A DNA stretch of 30,407 bases from Peptococcaceae bacterium. GTDB lineage: Bacteria; Bacillota; Peptococcia; Peptococcales; Peptococcaceae. Positions 8,531 to 15,760 of the stretch are shown piece by piece. Within the stretch, counting starts at the first letter, position 1, and each line of letters opens with the position of its first letter. Location: NCBI GenBank assembly GCA_019420345.1, contig JAHZHI010000072.1:1-30407 (forward strand), read 5' to 3'. Below the pieces are notes generated by a model that did not search any database, was not told where the DNA came from, and saw nothing but the letters and a program-made list of their open reading frames with translations. The position numbers and the translations under genes are program-made.

Positions 8531-9496
8531 TTATGGATTACAGTTGCCGCAAGGGCTGTACCCCTGGTCGATCAAACTTTGGCGTGTGGCGTTGACTTCC
8601 TGAGGATTTTTCATCTGCGCCACGCTGCTGCAATCGGGTTTATGAAATTTTTTCGAATTGGTATTGAGGACATAGGTCTGTGGTTGCTCAACAGCAGGTG
8701 CATTGCTGTTCCCACTGTTCACCTCATCAGCAGTGGTCTCCCAACTGTCGCCGCTGGCGTAATCAATGGAGATGCCTGGCTGCGCATTATATGCGTAAAC
8801 ACAGTAACAAATGCCTTCGCCTTCATCTTCTACCGAATACCCTTCCATGAGCACGCCGCTGGCAACAAGATTGGCGCCTTCAAAAATCGGCGTCACCCGA
8901 TAGAGCACATGGTTGCCGGTCTCTTTCACATAATCGGCCACCATATTTTCAAAAGGCAGCATGCCTTCCATATTGAGTGCGCGCGTGCCAGTGATCAGAT
9001 TCTGCTGGTTGGCATTTTCGCCCGTCAGCTGATAGCCAATCAAATGGCAGCGGTTGTAAAGATATTTTCCATCTACATTGTCGTATTTCACCGTATGCCA
9101 GCCGCTCGGCTTCACCTGGCCAATGCTGCCGCGGTCTTCTGTCGGCATCAAATCCTGACCCACACAGGCAAAAGCAACACCGCAGCGCCCGTAGCCGTCT
9201 AATGACGCGTACGACTCAAACGACTCGGTTGTCAAATCGGCCGCCGTAAAATATGGCACATTATCATGCACTGCCACATAGGCTGCACCATCATAAGATG
9301 GTACCTCCGCCAAAGAAAATCCAGCATCTGCGGTTTGCGGCAGCACTGTATCATCCGCATTGGCAGGCTGGGCCGTTTCTGACACATGCTCGCCTGTTGC
9401 CGATGACTCCACCTGTGTGCCATCACAAGCTGTCAACAAACTGAGACTGAGCAGCACACTCAGCAGCAAAGCTATGAGTTTAGAAGAATGCTTCAT
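8531..9496 (-). CDS. Secreted DNA/RNA non-specific endonuclease lipoprotein
   Basis: A 321-residue exported protein. Residues 1-24 form a lipoprotein signal peptide with the lipobox LLTAC, so the mature protein should be tethered to the outer face of the membrane. A low-complexity linker is followed by a beta-beta-alpha-metal nuclease domain. YNRCHLIGYQLTG carries the catalytic His of the NRxH-type motif, and QNLITGTRALN carries the metal-binding Asn, as in EndA/NucA-like DNA-entry nucleases. The C-terminus (FHKPDCSSV and PCGNCNP) is a small Cys/His module that probably binds zinc. It may degrade or process extracellular nucleic acid. A GGGAGGT site precedes the ATG, which overlaps the stop of the upstream gene by four bases. 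Confidence 0.85.
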   Translation of the reverse strand: MKHSSKLIALLLSVLLSLSLLTACDGTQVESSATGEHVSETAQPANADDTVLPQTADAGFSLAEVPSYDGAAYVAVHDNVPYFTAADLTTESFESYASLDGYGRCGVAFACVGQDLMPTEDRGSIGQVKPSGWHTVKYDNVDGKYLYNRCHLIGYQLTGENANQQNLITGTRALNMEGMLPFENMVADYVKETGNHVLYRVTPIFEGANLVASGVLMEGYSVEDEGEGICYCVYAYNAQPGISIDYASGDSWETTADEVNSGNSNAPAVEQPQTYVLNTNSKKFHKPDCSSVAQMKNPQEVNATRQSLIDQGYSPCGNCNP

Positions 9497-9900
9497 CGTT
9501 CGTAAACCTCCCGTGTAATGATATCGTGTGAATGACCAGAAAAATCAACCCTTTCCACACATCGCCATTGTGCATCCGTCAGTGTAAGGTCAAAATACTG
9601 ATCCGCCGGATACACGCGATGCCAACGGTAGACAACCACACGCGCAACCCACTTCACAATAGGTGCCACCACCTGATCTTCCACAAAACACACGGCATTT
9701 TCCGGTGCTTCGCTCAAAAAATGCGGTGACACATGCACATTCCCCGCGCCCTCAAACAATGGTGCCGAATAGCCATTCATCCACAACGGACGTCCCTGTG
9801 CCTGCGCCAAAATATCGTCAACCACCACACGGTCACGGCTTTGCCTACGATGGTTAAACATCATGCCATTGTTCTCATCCAAACAAACAACGATTTCCAC
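9493..9900 (-). CDS. Conserved small protein coupled to the nuclease gene, function unknown
   Basis: A 135-residue soluble protein that starts at GTG, with an AAGGGGG ribosome site; no in-frame ATG is near. Visible features are MEIVVCLDENNGMMFNHRRQ at the N-terminus, LWMNGYSAPLF, an aromatic/basic stretch YRWHRVYPADQYF and the tail FSGHSHDIITREVY. I recall clostridial proteins with this pattern, sometimes labelled ribonuclease Z. The metal-binding HxHxDH motif of that enzyme is absent here, so I do not accept that name. The N-terminal strand and loop are faintly like dihydrofolate reductase. It ends with an ATGA overlap into the secreted nuclease gene, implying coupled translation. Confidence 0.72.
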   Translation of the reverse strand: MEIVVCLDENNGMMFNHRRQSRDRVVVDDILAQAQGRPLWMNGYSAPLFEGAGNVHVSPHFLSEAPENAVCFVEDQVVAPIVKWVARVVVYRWHRVYPADQYFDLTLTDAQWRCVERVDFSGHSHDIITREVYER

Positions 9901-9933
9901 TGTCCATCCCCCTTCTAATCCACGAATACACGC

Positions 9934-9942
9934 ATTATACCA
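9934..9942 (-). promoter_or_regulatory. Extended -10 promoter for the small-protein/nuclease pair
   Basis: On the minus strand TGG followed directly by TATAAT makes an extended -10 element about 34 bases upstream of the GTG start. The -35 region is weak. Confidence 0.5.
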
Positions 9943-9982
9943 TACTCACTCAGTGATAAGCGATGTGATTTAATATTGCGAC

Positions 9983-10025
9983 AATAATAAAATGCATTGA
10001 CATTTATTATTATTCGATGCATAAT
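9983..10025 (+). promoter_or_regulatory. glnA promoter with overlapping inverted repeat
   Basis: TTGACA (9997-10002) and CATAAT (10020-10025) are spaced by 17 bp. An inverted repeat, AATAATAAAATG (9983-9994) with CATTTATTATT (10001-10011), overlaps the -35 box and could be an operator. ATGCAT occurs as a direct repeat at 9992-9997 and 10017-10022. Confidence 0.6.
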
Positions 10026-10034
10026 ATAACCATC

Positions 10035-10081
10035 GAGAGCAAGGGTGTTCCGAATGAATGGTTACCCCTTGCTCTTTTTTT
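10035..10081 (+). terminator. glnA: glnA leader terminator with ANTAR-type hexaloops (antitermination site)
   Basis: GAGCAAGGG (10037-10045) pairs with CCCTTGCTC (10066-10074) and is followed by seven T, forming a Rho-independent terminator about 45 bases ahead of the glnA start. Inside it, two six-base loops fit the A-N-N-G-N-N rule of ANTAR RNA targets. AAGGGT (10041-10046) is closed by GAGC/GTTC and shares bases with the terminator's 5' arm. AATGAA (10053-10058) is closed by CCG/TGG. Formation of the first hairpin would prevent the terminator. The gene after glnA encodes an ANTAR protein, so protein-driven antitermination is the natural reading. The hairpins are short and nearly adjacent, which is unusual. 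Confidence 0.65.
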
Positions 10082-10121
10082 ATTTATCAATTATTATCCA
10101 TCGCAGTAAAGGAGACTTGTC

Positions 10122-11453
10122 ATGAATAAATATTCAAAAGAAGACATCATCCGCCTCGTTGAAGAAAACGACGTTGAATTCATCCGTATGCAGTTCACCG
10201 ATATTTTTGGCCAGCTGAAAAACGTTGCCATTACCGCAGCTCAGCTTGAAAAAGCCCTCAACAATCAGATCATGATCGACGGCAGCTCTATTGAAGGCTT
10301 CACCCGTATCCATGAATCTGACCAGTATCTGCATCCAGATCTGAACACCTTTGCCATTCTCCCATGGCGTCCTCAGCACGAACGCGTAGCGCGCCTGATC
10401 TGCGATGTTTACAACCCAGATGGCACCCCATTTGTCGGTGACCCACGCCACGTGCTCAAGAGTGTGCTCGACAAAGCCGCTAAACTTGGCTACACCTTCA
10501 ACGTTGGACCAGAATGCGAATTCTTCCTCTTCGACACCGACGAAAACGGCCGCCCAACCACAAAGACCAGCGACGAAGCCGGTTATTTCGACCTTGGTCC
10601 TCTCGATCATGGTGAAGGCACCCGCCGCGAAATCTGCATTACACTCGAACAGCTGGGCTTTGAAATTGAAGCTTCTCACCATGAAGTTGCAGCTGGCCAG
10701 CATGAAATCGACTTCAAATATGCCGATGCACTTACTGCTGCTGACAACATCATGACCTTCAAACTGGCCGTTAAAACCATCGCGCAGCGCAATGGCCTGC
10801 ACGCCACCTTTATGCCAAAACCAATTTTCGGCATGAATGGTTCTGGTATGCACACCAACATGTCCATCTTCAAAGACGGAAAGAATATTTTCTTCGATGA
10901 AAATGGCGAACGCAAACTGTCTCGTGAAGCTTACAGCTTCATCGCAGGCCTTTTGGAACATGCAAAATCCATTGTTGCTGTAACCAACCCACTTGTTAAC
11001 TCCTACAAGCGCCTCGTACCTGGTTATGAAGCACCTGTTTATCTGGCATGGTCTGCTTCCAACCGTTCCGCGCTCATTCGTATTCCTGCTGCACGTGGTC
11101 AGAGCACCCGCGTTGAACTCCGTTGCCCAGACCCAGCTTGCAACCCATATCTGGCATTGGCTGTTTGCCTCGCTGCTGGTCTTGACGGCATCGAACGCGG
11201 TCTCGTTCCACCAGAAGAAGTTACCGAAGACATCTTCTCCATGGATGCACAGACCCGTGCCGAAAATGGTATCGACAACCTTCCTGGTACCCTTTTCGAA
11301 GCACTCAAGCTCATGGAACGCGATCCACTCGTTGCAGAAACCCTTGGCGAACACGCCTATAAGAGCTTCCTCACCGGTAAATATCGCGAATGGGATGAAT
11401 ACCGCACCCAGGTCACCACTTGGGAAGTTGGCAAATATATGGTCATGTATTGA
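10122..11453 (+). CDS. glnA: Glutamine synthetase, type I
   Basis: A 443-residue cytoplasmic enzyme making glutamine from glutamate, ammonia and ATP. The length and absence of an adenylylation insert fit the GSI-alpha branch of Firmicutes. Recognisable parts are the N-terminal beta-grasp region with DGSSIEGFTRIHESD, whose Arg is the feedback-sensing residue in this branch. Also visible are EVAAGQHEIDFKY, MPKPIFGMNGSGMH (ammonia/glutamate site region) and SASNRSALIRIPAARG (nucleotide/phosphate-binding arginines). The C-terminus WEVGKYMVMY is typical. An AGGAG site precedes the ATG. Expression appears controlled by leader termination and by an inverted repeat over the -35 box. Confidence 0.97.
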   Translation: MNKYSKEDIIRLVEENDVEFIRMQFTDIFGQLKNVAITAAQLEKALNNQIMIDGSSIEGFTRIHESDQYLHPDLNTFAILPWRPQHERVARLICDVYNPDGTPFVGDPRHVLKSVLDKAAKLGYTFNVGPECEFFLFDTDENGRPTTKTSDEAGYFDLGPLDHGEGTRREICITLEQLGFEIEASHHEVAAGQHEIDFKYADALTAADNIMTFKLAVKTIAQRNGLHATFMPKPIFGMNGSGMHTNMSIFKDGKNIFFDENGERKLSREAYSFIAGLLEHAKSIVAVTNPLVNSYKRLVPGYEAPVYLAWSASNRSALIRIPAARGQSTRVELRCPDPACNPYLALAVCLAAGLDGIERGLVPPEEVTEDIFSMDAQTRAENGIDNLPGTLFEALKLMERDPLVAETLGEHAYKSFLTGKYREWDEYRTQVTTWEVGKYMVMY

Positions 11454-11466
11454 TCCATTTCCAACG

Positions 11467-11582
11467 ATGAGGCCTGTACATGGTATCGGCTTGATACCGT
11501 CAACGGATGAAAAACCTTCCTTCAGTCATCATCCTTGACATTCCTGTCCCCAATGTCCAGCCGATTTATCCAATAGCCTCAT
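11467..11582 (+). other. Structured intergenic spacer between glnA and the ANTAR gene
   Basis: This gap holds a hairpin, GGTATC (11482-11487) with GATACC (11493-11498). Seven-base complementary ends, ATGAGGC (11467-11473) and GCCTCAT (11576-11582), could close the whole spacer into one domain. There is no T-tract, so it is not a plain terminator. It might set the glnA to regulator expression ratio or be an RNA-processing site. Function is not established. Confidence 0.35.
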
Positions 11583-11627
11583 GAACTTTCATTCAAACAA
11601 AAGCTAAAAAGAATAGGAGGGCGTACA

Positions 11628-12167
11628 ATGATTCGCACGATTATCGCATTGAACGACGACGCACTGGCTCAAAGCATGACGCAAGCGCTCATACATCGTG
11701 GCATCACTGTGCGTTATCGTTGCCAGACTGGCGCTGAAGTTATTCGCGCTGTGAAAGAGATGGGCGGCGGCGTGATCATCTGTTCTTTTAAGCTGCGCGA
11801 TATGACTGTCGGCGAAATGGCCGACCGCTTGGAAGGTCAGGCTCTAATACTTGTCCTTGCCAAGGGTAATACGCTGGCGCTTTGTGACCGTGACGATCTC
11901 TTCACCTTATCTGTCCCAGTCCGGCCCAGCGAACTTATTGGTGCTGTCAACATGCTCCTGCAAATGGATGCCATGCGCGCTGCGCAAAGCATTCCAAAAC
12001 GCAGCAATAATGATCGCGAAACCATTGACAAAGCCAAAGCTTTGTTGATGAAACGACACGGCATGACAGAACCGGAAGCACACCACTATCTACAACAACA
12101 CAGTATGCGCGCAGGCGTTCGTATGGAAGTCATTGCCAACGACATCCTGCGTAATACCCCCAATTGA
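11628..12167 (+). CDS. ANTAR-domain antiterminator with degenerate receiver (NitR-like)
   Basis: A 179-residue cytoplasmic RNA-binding regulator. Residues 1-118 look like a response-regulator receiver, with an acidic DD pair at 10-11 and a conserved PVRPSEL near the end. The position that should carry the phosphorylated Asp is Ser53 (IICSFKLRDM), so phosphorylation is unlikely. Residues about 130-175 (AKALLMKRHGMTEPEAHHYL) form an ANTAR domain, which binds paired hexaloop RNA hairpins to block terminators. An AGGAGGGC site precedes the ATG. In clostridia a gene of this type (nitR) follows glnA. Here the glnA leader contains a matching target. Activation by a ligand or partner protein rather than a kinase is inferred. 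Confidence 0.88.
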   Translation: MIRTIIALNDDALAQSMTQALIHRGITVRYRCQTGAEVIRAVKEMGGGVIICSFKLRDMTVGEMADRLEGQALILVLAKGNTLALCDRDDLFTLSVPVRPSELIGAVNMLLQMDAMRAAQSIPKRSNNDRETIDKAKALLMKRHGMTEPEAHHYLQQHSMRAGVRMEVIANDILRNTPN

Positions 12168-12244
12168 TGTTTGAACCATCCAGCGGCACTTTCCTCCATT
12201 GCCGGTGCCGCTGTTACCTCATAATTCCATCTCTTTCTGGAAAG

Positions 12245-12276
12245 AGCAAGCCACCATCCCCCGGCTTGCTTTTTTG
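12245..12276 (+). terminator. Terminator of the glnA-ANTAR operon
   Basis: AGCAAGCC pairs with GGCTTGCT around a 10-base loop, followed by TTTTTG. Confidence 0.85.
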
Positions 12277-12310
12277 TTTGCCTAAAATTCATGCTGTTCA
12301 CACAAGAGAC

Positions 12311-12363
12311 AAAAAAGAAGGTTCACTTCCGATTCATGCATCGAAAGTGAACCTTCTTTTTTA
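12311..12363. terminator. Bidirectional terminator ending the minus-strand aldehyde-oxidoreductase operon
   Basis: A 17-bp stem (six A-T pairs plus GAAGGTTCACT with its complement) encloses an 18-base loop that itself contains a short CGAT/ATCG pairing. It has T-tracts in both directions and lies just beyond the stop codon of the last minus-strand gene. Confidence 0.88.
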
Positions 12364-12371
12364 GGTTAAAA

Positions 12372-13211
12372 CTAAGGTACCATAATCACCGCTGTGCCAT
12401 GCAGGTCTGGTAATGGCAGCAGAAGCAACGGACCATGTTCTGTCTCATAGTCCTGCACAGCCTGTGCTACCCCTGGAAAACGCGGATTGGCGTAGTCGTG
12501 CATCAGCAAGACACCTCCCTGATTCATGCGTGGCATAAAATAGTGCAGCGCCGCCATGGTTGGTGCGTAAAGATCGGCATCGATGCTCACCAGGGCATAG
12601 GATGTTTCAAGCGCTGCAGCTGTTTCTGGGAAGTGTCCTGGGTGCACCACAACTTGTGCAGGATGAGGCATGCGCGACACTACGGCGGCAACGGATGTGT
12701 CGGAGAAATCCACCTTGCCTTGCTGCTGAAGCGGAGTCGTTTCAGCAGCAAGATCTGTCTTGGAAAAGCCGTCAAAGGTGTCAAAAAGATGCAGACGTCG
12801 TTCTGGAAAAGCAGCATTTAATTGCCAGGCAAAATCGCCCTGATACACGCCCACTTCTGCCAGGTCTCCTTTCACATGACTGAGCCGCGGCAATAATGCT
12901 TGCAAGGTTGCAGCACGCAGATCAACATGCGCAGCAAGATCACTAAGTGCCACCACTTGACCGGTGTACCCTAAATCGCGTGCTTGCTGCTGCAATTCCT
13001 GGCTGCGTGCGCGGCCTGCCACTCCAATGAAAACAATGTCCGGCAGCAAGGCAAGCGCTGTTTCCACGGCATAGACAGGAACTGCTGCTTGCGGGTTATG
13101 GCTGGCTGGGTTGTTGTCGCCATAGGCCAGAAGGCGGATATTGTTTTTATTCAATAAGGCGGCAAGGCGCCGACCCATTTGGCCAGCGCCTAAGATAACG
13201 GCGGTTTTCAT
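12372..13211 (-). CDS. Rossmann domain fused to a TylF/MycF-type methyltransferase
   Basis: A 279-residue two-domain protein. Residues 1-95 form a nucleotide-binding Rossmann unit (VILGAGQMGRRLAALL) resembling the N-terminal domains of sugar-nucleotide and PglD-like proteins. Residues about 110-275 match the TylF/macrocin O-methyltransferase family: AEVGVYQGDFAWQL is the SAM-binding motif, and SIDADLY (Asp211, Asp213) with LLMHDYANPRFPGV (Asp239) gives the metal and acid residues. It probably methylates a hydroxyl on a small molecule. An AAGGAGG site supports the ATG at 13211, although the frame runs 48 codons further upstream. It overlaps the ligase stop by four bases and is the last gene of the operon. 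The substrate is unknown. Confidence 0.8.
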   Translation of the reverse strand: MKTAVILGAGQMGRRLAALLNKNNIRLLAYGDNNPASHNPQAAVPVYAVETALALLPDIVFIGVAGRARSQELQQQARDLGYTGQVVALSDLAAHVDLRAATLQALLPRLSHVKGDLAEVGVYQGDFAWQLNAAFPERRLHLFDTFDGFSKTDLAAETTPLQQQGKVDFSDTSVAAVVSRMPHPAQVVVHPGHFPETAAALETSYALVSIDADLYAPTMAALHYFMPRMNQGGVLLMHDYANPRFPGVAQAVQDYETEHGPLLLLPLPDLHGTAVIMVP

Positions 13212-14416
13212 CGTGATGCCTCCTTTGTAAGAAGTTTGCGTTTGCCTGGATAAAGGGCGGTATGCTGCCCGTCGCAAAGGCTGCTGGTGACTTTTATGGC
13301 TGGATAAACGGCCTTGGCACGATGATACAGGGCTTCGGTGCAGTCTTTTTTGCACAAGGCTTGAATATGAAGCGTATCACCGGTGCGTTCGACACAAGTG
13401 TCAATCACATCTGGCAGCGCAAAAAGGGCATCGTCGAGGGCATAGAGCAACTTGGCATCCTCGCCGTTGCGAAAAGGCTGTGCAATGCGCTTGGTAATAC
13501 TCTGGCAGGGGCAAGAATCCGCAAGGATATGTGTGCGATCGCCAGTGCGATAACGAATCAACGGCATGGCTGTCATGCCAATGGTGGTGATCACCAGCTC
13601 GCCTTCCTGCCCATCGGTCAGCGGACGGCCAGCATCGTCAACAATTTCTGCAATGACGTGATTTTCACGCACATGCATGCCTTGAAAAGCCTGGCAAGTG
13701 ATGGCACCGCCCAGACACATTTCTCGGGAGCCATAATGCGGATAAAGTGCAAATTGCTCGGAAAGAATGTCAAACACGCCTTTCGGACAGGCATCGCCAG
13801 AAATCAGTGCCCGCGTCACACTCAAGGCCTCCCCCATGTACCGCGCCAGGCTGAGGAGCGGCACTGGAAAGCCGATATAACACTGCGGCCTGTGTGCAAG
13901 CACCAAGGCACTCAATTCACCATAGGTTTTACCCCAGCCTGCGCACAGAGGATGTGCACCTATTTTTTCAACAGCTTGTTTGATCAAATCGCCCAAGCCC
14001 AAGGCACCCGAAAAAGGCATGGTAATAAGCACCGTATCTCCGGGCTGAGCCATTTCGCTGATACCGGCAGCAAAAAAATGAATGGTGTTAGAAACATCTT
14101 CAGCGGTGTAAAAGACGCGTTTTGCCTGAGCAGTGGTCCCAGATGTTTGATCGGTGATGATGCGTGCAACATCCCCTTGTGACGTTAAAAGATAACGCGA
14201 TGGCTTGACGGCAAGATCCTCTGCCGTTGTGAAGGGCAGGTTAGCAAGATCTGCCAAAGTTTCGAGATGATCAGGAAACTGTGTCTGTCCGTGGGCTCGC
14301 ATGCGCTGAAGCACGTGGTTGAGCTTTCTCAGCTGAAGCTGTTCCAATGCCGATCGATCGAGGAAAGACAAACCTTCCTGCTCCATGATATACGCATCGA
14401 TGTGCGAACGTTTCAT
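13208..14416 (-). CDS. PaaK-like AMP-forming CoA ligase (DVU1553-type)
   Basis: A 402-residue member of the adenylate-forming superfamily, nearest to phenylacetate-CoA ligase (PaaK, about 430 residues). The ATP loop TSGTTAQAKRVFYTAED lies near residues 90-106. The adenine/carboxylate motif HYGSREMCLGG is near 229-239 and RYRTGDRTHIL near 286-296. The C-terminal lid is short but ends in GKRKLLTKEA, which could supply the catalytic Lys. It would activate a carboxylic acid as an adenylate and perhaps pass it to CoA or another acceptor. Both ends overlap neighbours by ATGA (radical SAM upstream, methyltransferase downstream), so the three are tightly co-expressed. From memory it matches the DVU1553 ligase beside a Desulfovibrio aldehyde oxidoreductase. 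Confidence 0.83.
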   Translation of the reverse strand: MKRSHIDAYIMEQEGLSFLDRSALEQLQLRKLNHVLQRMRAHGQTQFPDHLETLADLANLPFTTAEDLAVKPSRYLLTSQGDVARIITDQTSGTTAQAKRVFYTAEDVSNTIHFFAAGISEMAQPGDTVLITMPFSGALGLGDLIKQAVEKIGAHPLCAGWGKTYGELSALVLAHRPQCYIGFPVPLLSLARYMGEALSVTRALISGDACPKGVFDILSEQFALYPHYGSREMCLGGAITCQAFQGMHVRENHVIAEIVDDAGRPLTDGQEGELVITTIGMTAMPLIRYRTGDRTHILADSCPCQSITKRIAQPFRNGEDAKLLYALDDALFALPDVIDTCVERTGDTLHIQALCKKDCTEALYHRAKAVYPAIKVTSSLCDGQHTALYPGKRKLLTKEASR

Positions 14417-15729
14417 TTTCTATACAGCGCCTTTCCGTCAACATTAGTAAGATTGTAGGAACAAAATGGCACCATGCCATAGGCACTGTCAACTTCGCAA
14501 ATATAACAGCGCTGCAGGCGCTCTAAATCCAAATTCCAGGCATCCTGAAACACCATGCCGGAAACGGTGAAGGTGTTTTCGACCACTTTCTGCAAGAATT
14601 CATCCAAGGAAGAGGTCGCACTGTCATTGTCACAGCAGGAGACCTGGCCGCTCCATTGCTGCGCCACGGTGTCACGGGTTTCGCTGCTTTGGCAGCAGCA
14701 ACAGCCTTCACGCTTTGGCATGGCTTTTACACCCGATGCACTGCGTGTGTAGCTGGCGTGGAAGGAGCAATAAGGGCTTTCGGCGCCGCCGCCGGAAAAA
14801 TCACTGATCTTCATCATGCCTTGGGTCTGCGCTTCAATGCGGCGCAGTACCGCTGGAATGGTCAATCGGCTTTGATTTGGATCCATGCTGTTGCGTCCTA
14901 AAAACGACATTGGCTGGATATGCACACCACGCACATGAGGAGCATGGGCAAGTGCAAAGCGGATGATGTCACCCAAGACATGGTCGTTTACGCCTTTTGC
15001 CACCGTTGGCACCAGCACCACCGGCAATCCGGAACGTTTGCAATTGTCGATGGCCCGCAGTTTTATATCTTTCAGCGGACGTCCGCGCAGCACGCGATAA
15101 ATGTCATCGTCTAAGCCATCAAACTGCAAAAATACAGTCGATACCCCAGCCGCCGCTAAATAATCGGTATAGCCATCTTCTTCTGCCAGGCGGACGCCAT
15201 TGGTGTTGAGTTGGAAAAACTGGAACCCCTTTTCCTTGCCCAATGCAATAATATCGGCCAGATCGTTTCTCACCGTCGGCTCTCCGCCGGACAACTGAAT
15301 ATTATACGGACCGCCGTGCGCCATCAAATAATCGTAGGCACGGCCAATGTCTGCCAACGAAAGGTCCTTTTCTTCTTTTTCACCAGCAGAAGCAAAACAC
15401 ACCGGGCACGTCAGATTGCAGCGGTTGGTCAATTCCAAAAGTGTACAGCAGGTCGCCTGTTTATGATTGGTGCATAAGCCGCAATCGTTTGGGCAGCCAC
15501 GCGCTGCCTGCTTTGCAAAAGGCAGCACTGGCGGCGTATGATGATCTCGTGCAGCCCATTCGGCGTAGCTCGCCGCGTCGCCTTCCCAAATCAGAGTGCG
15601 CCATGAGCCATGCTCTGGGCACGTTTTTTCCAAATAAACGAACCCATCTTCGCCGATCACTTTATCGGCAGGAAGTTGCTGCAGGCACACAGGGCATACG
15701 CTGACCGTCTTTCCAATAACGTTTGACAT
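14413..15729 (-). CDS. Cys-rich radical SAM protein (TrsS-like, DVU1554-type)
   Basis: A 438-residue radical SAM enzyme. C104-x3-C108-x2-C111 (CNLTCPVC) binds the SAM-cleaving 4Fe-4S cluster, and QLSGGEPTVRNDL carries the GGEP motif. The protein is unusually Cys-rich. It has an N-terminal CPVC zinc-ribbon (12-15), CPNDCGLC (79-86), a CC at 94-95, a four-Cys run at 343-346, CC at 365-366, and C408/C411/C423 near the end. Extra clusters or metal relay are likely. I recall related proteins in which one position is selenocysteine. Here the frame has no internal TGA, so this is an all-Cys form. GAGGAG precedes the ATG. It is translationally coupled to the ligase, and its substrate is unknown. Confidence 0.88.
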   Translation of the reverse strand: MSNVIGKTVSVCPVCLQQLPADKVIGEDGFVYLEKTCPEHGSWRTLIWEGDAASYAEWAARDHHTPPVLPFAKQAARGCPNDCGLCTNHKQATCCTLLELTNRCNLTCPVCFASAGEKEEKDLSLADIGRAYDYLMAHGGPYNIQLSGGEPTVRNDLADIIALGKEKGFQFFQLNTNGVRLAEEDGYTDYLAAAGVSTVFLQFDGLDDDIYRVLRGRPLKDIKLRAIDNCKRSGLPVVLVPTVAKGVNDHVLGDIIRFALAHAPHVRGVHIQPMSFLGRNSMDPNQSRLTIPAVLRRIEAQTQGMMKISDFSGGGAESPYCSFHASYTRSASGVKAMPKREGCCCCQSSETRDTVAQQWSGQVSCCDNDSATSSLDEFLQKVVENTFTVSGMVFQDAWNLDLERLQRCYICEVDSAYGMVPFCSYNLTNVDGKALYRK

Positions 15730-15760
15730 GAATCCACACTCCTCTCACTTTCATGCGTGC

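Noticed and set aside
9493..9900. Ribonuclease Z annotation for the small protein
   Set aside because: It is less than half the size of RNase Z and has no HxHxDH metal motif.
10134..11354. Minus-strand 406-codon open frame opposite glnA
   Set aside because: It is antisense to glutamine synthetase, whose codon bias leaves the opposite frame open. It has no start signal and no recognisable domain.
13262..14182. Plus-strand 306-codon open frame opposite the ligase
   Set aside because: Antisense shadow of the PaaK-like gene, without ribosome site or motif.
14413..15729. Selenocysteine in the radical SAM protein
   Set aside because: No in-frame TGA is present between start and stop. All candidate positions encode Cys.
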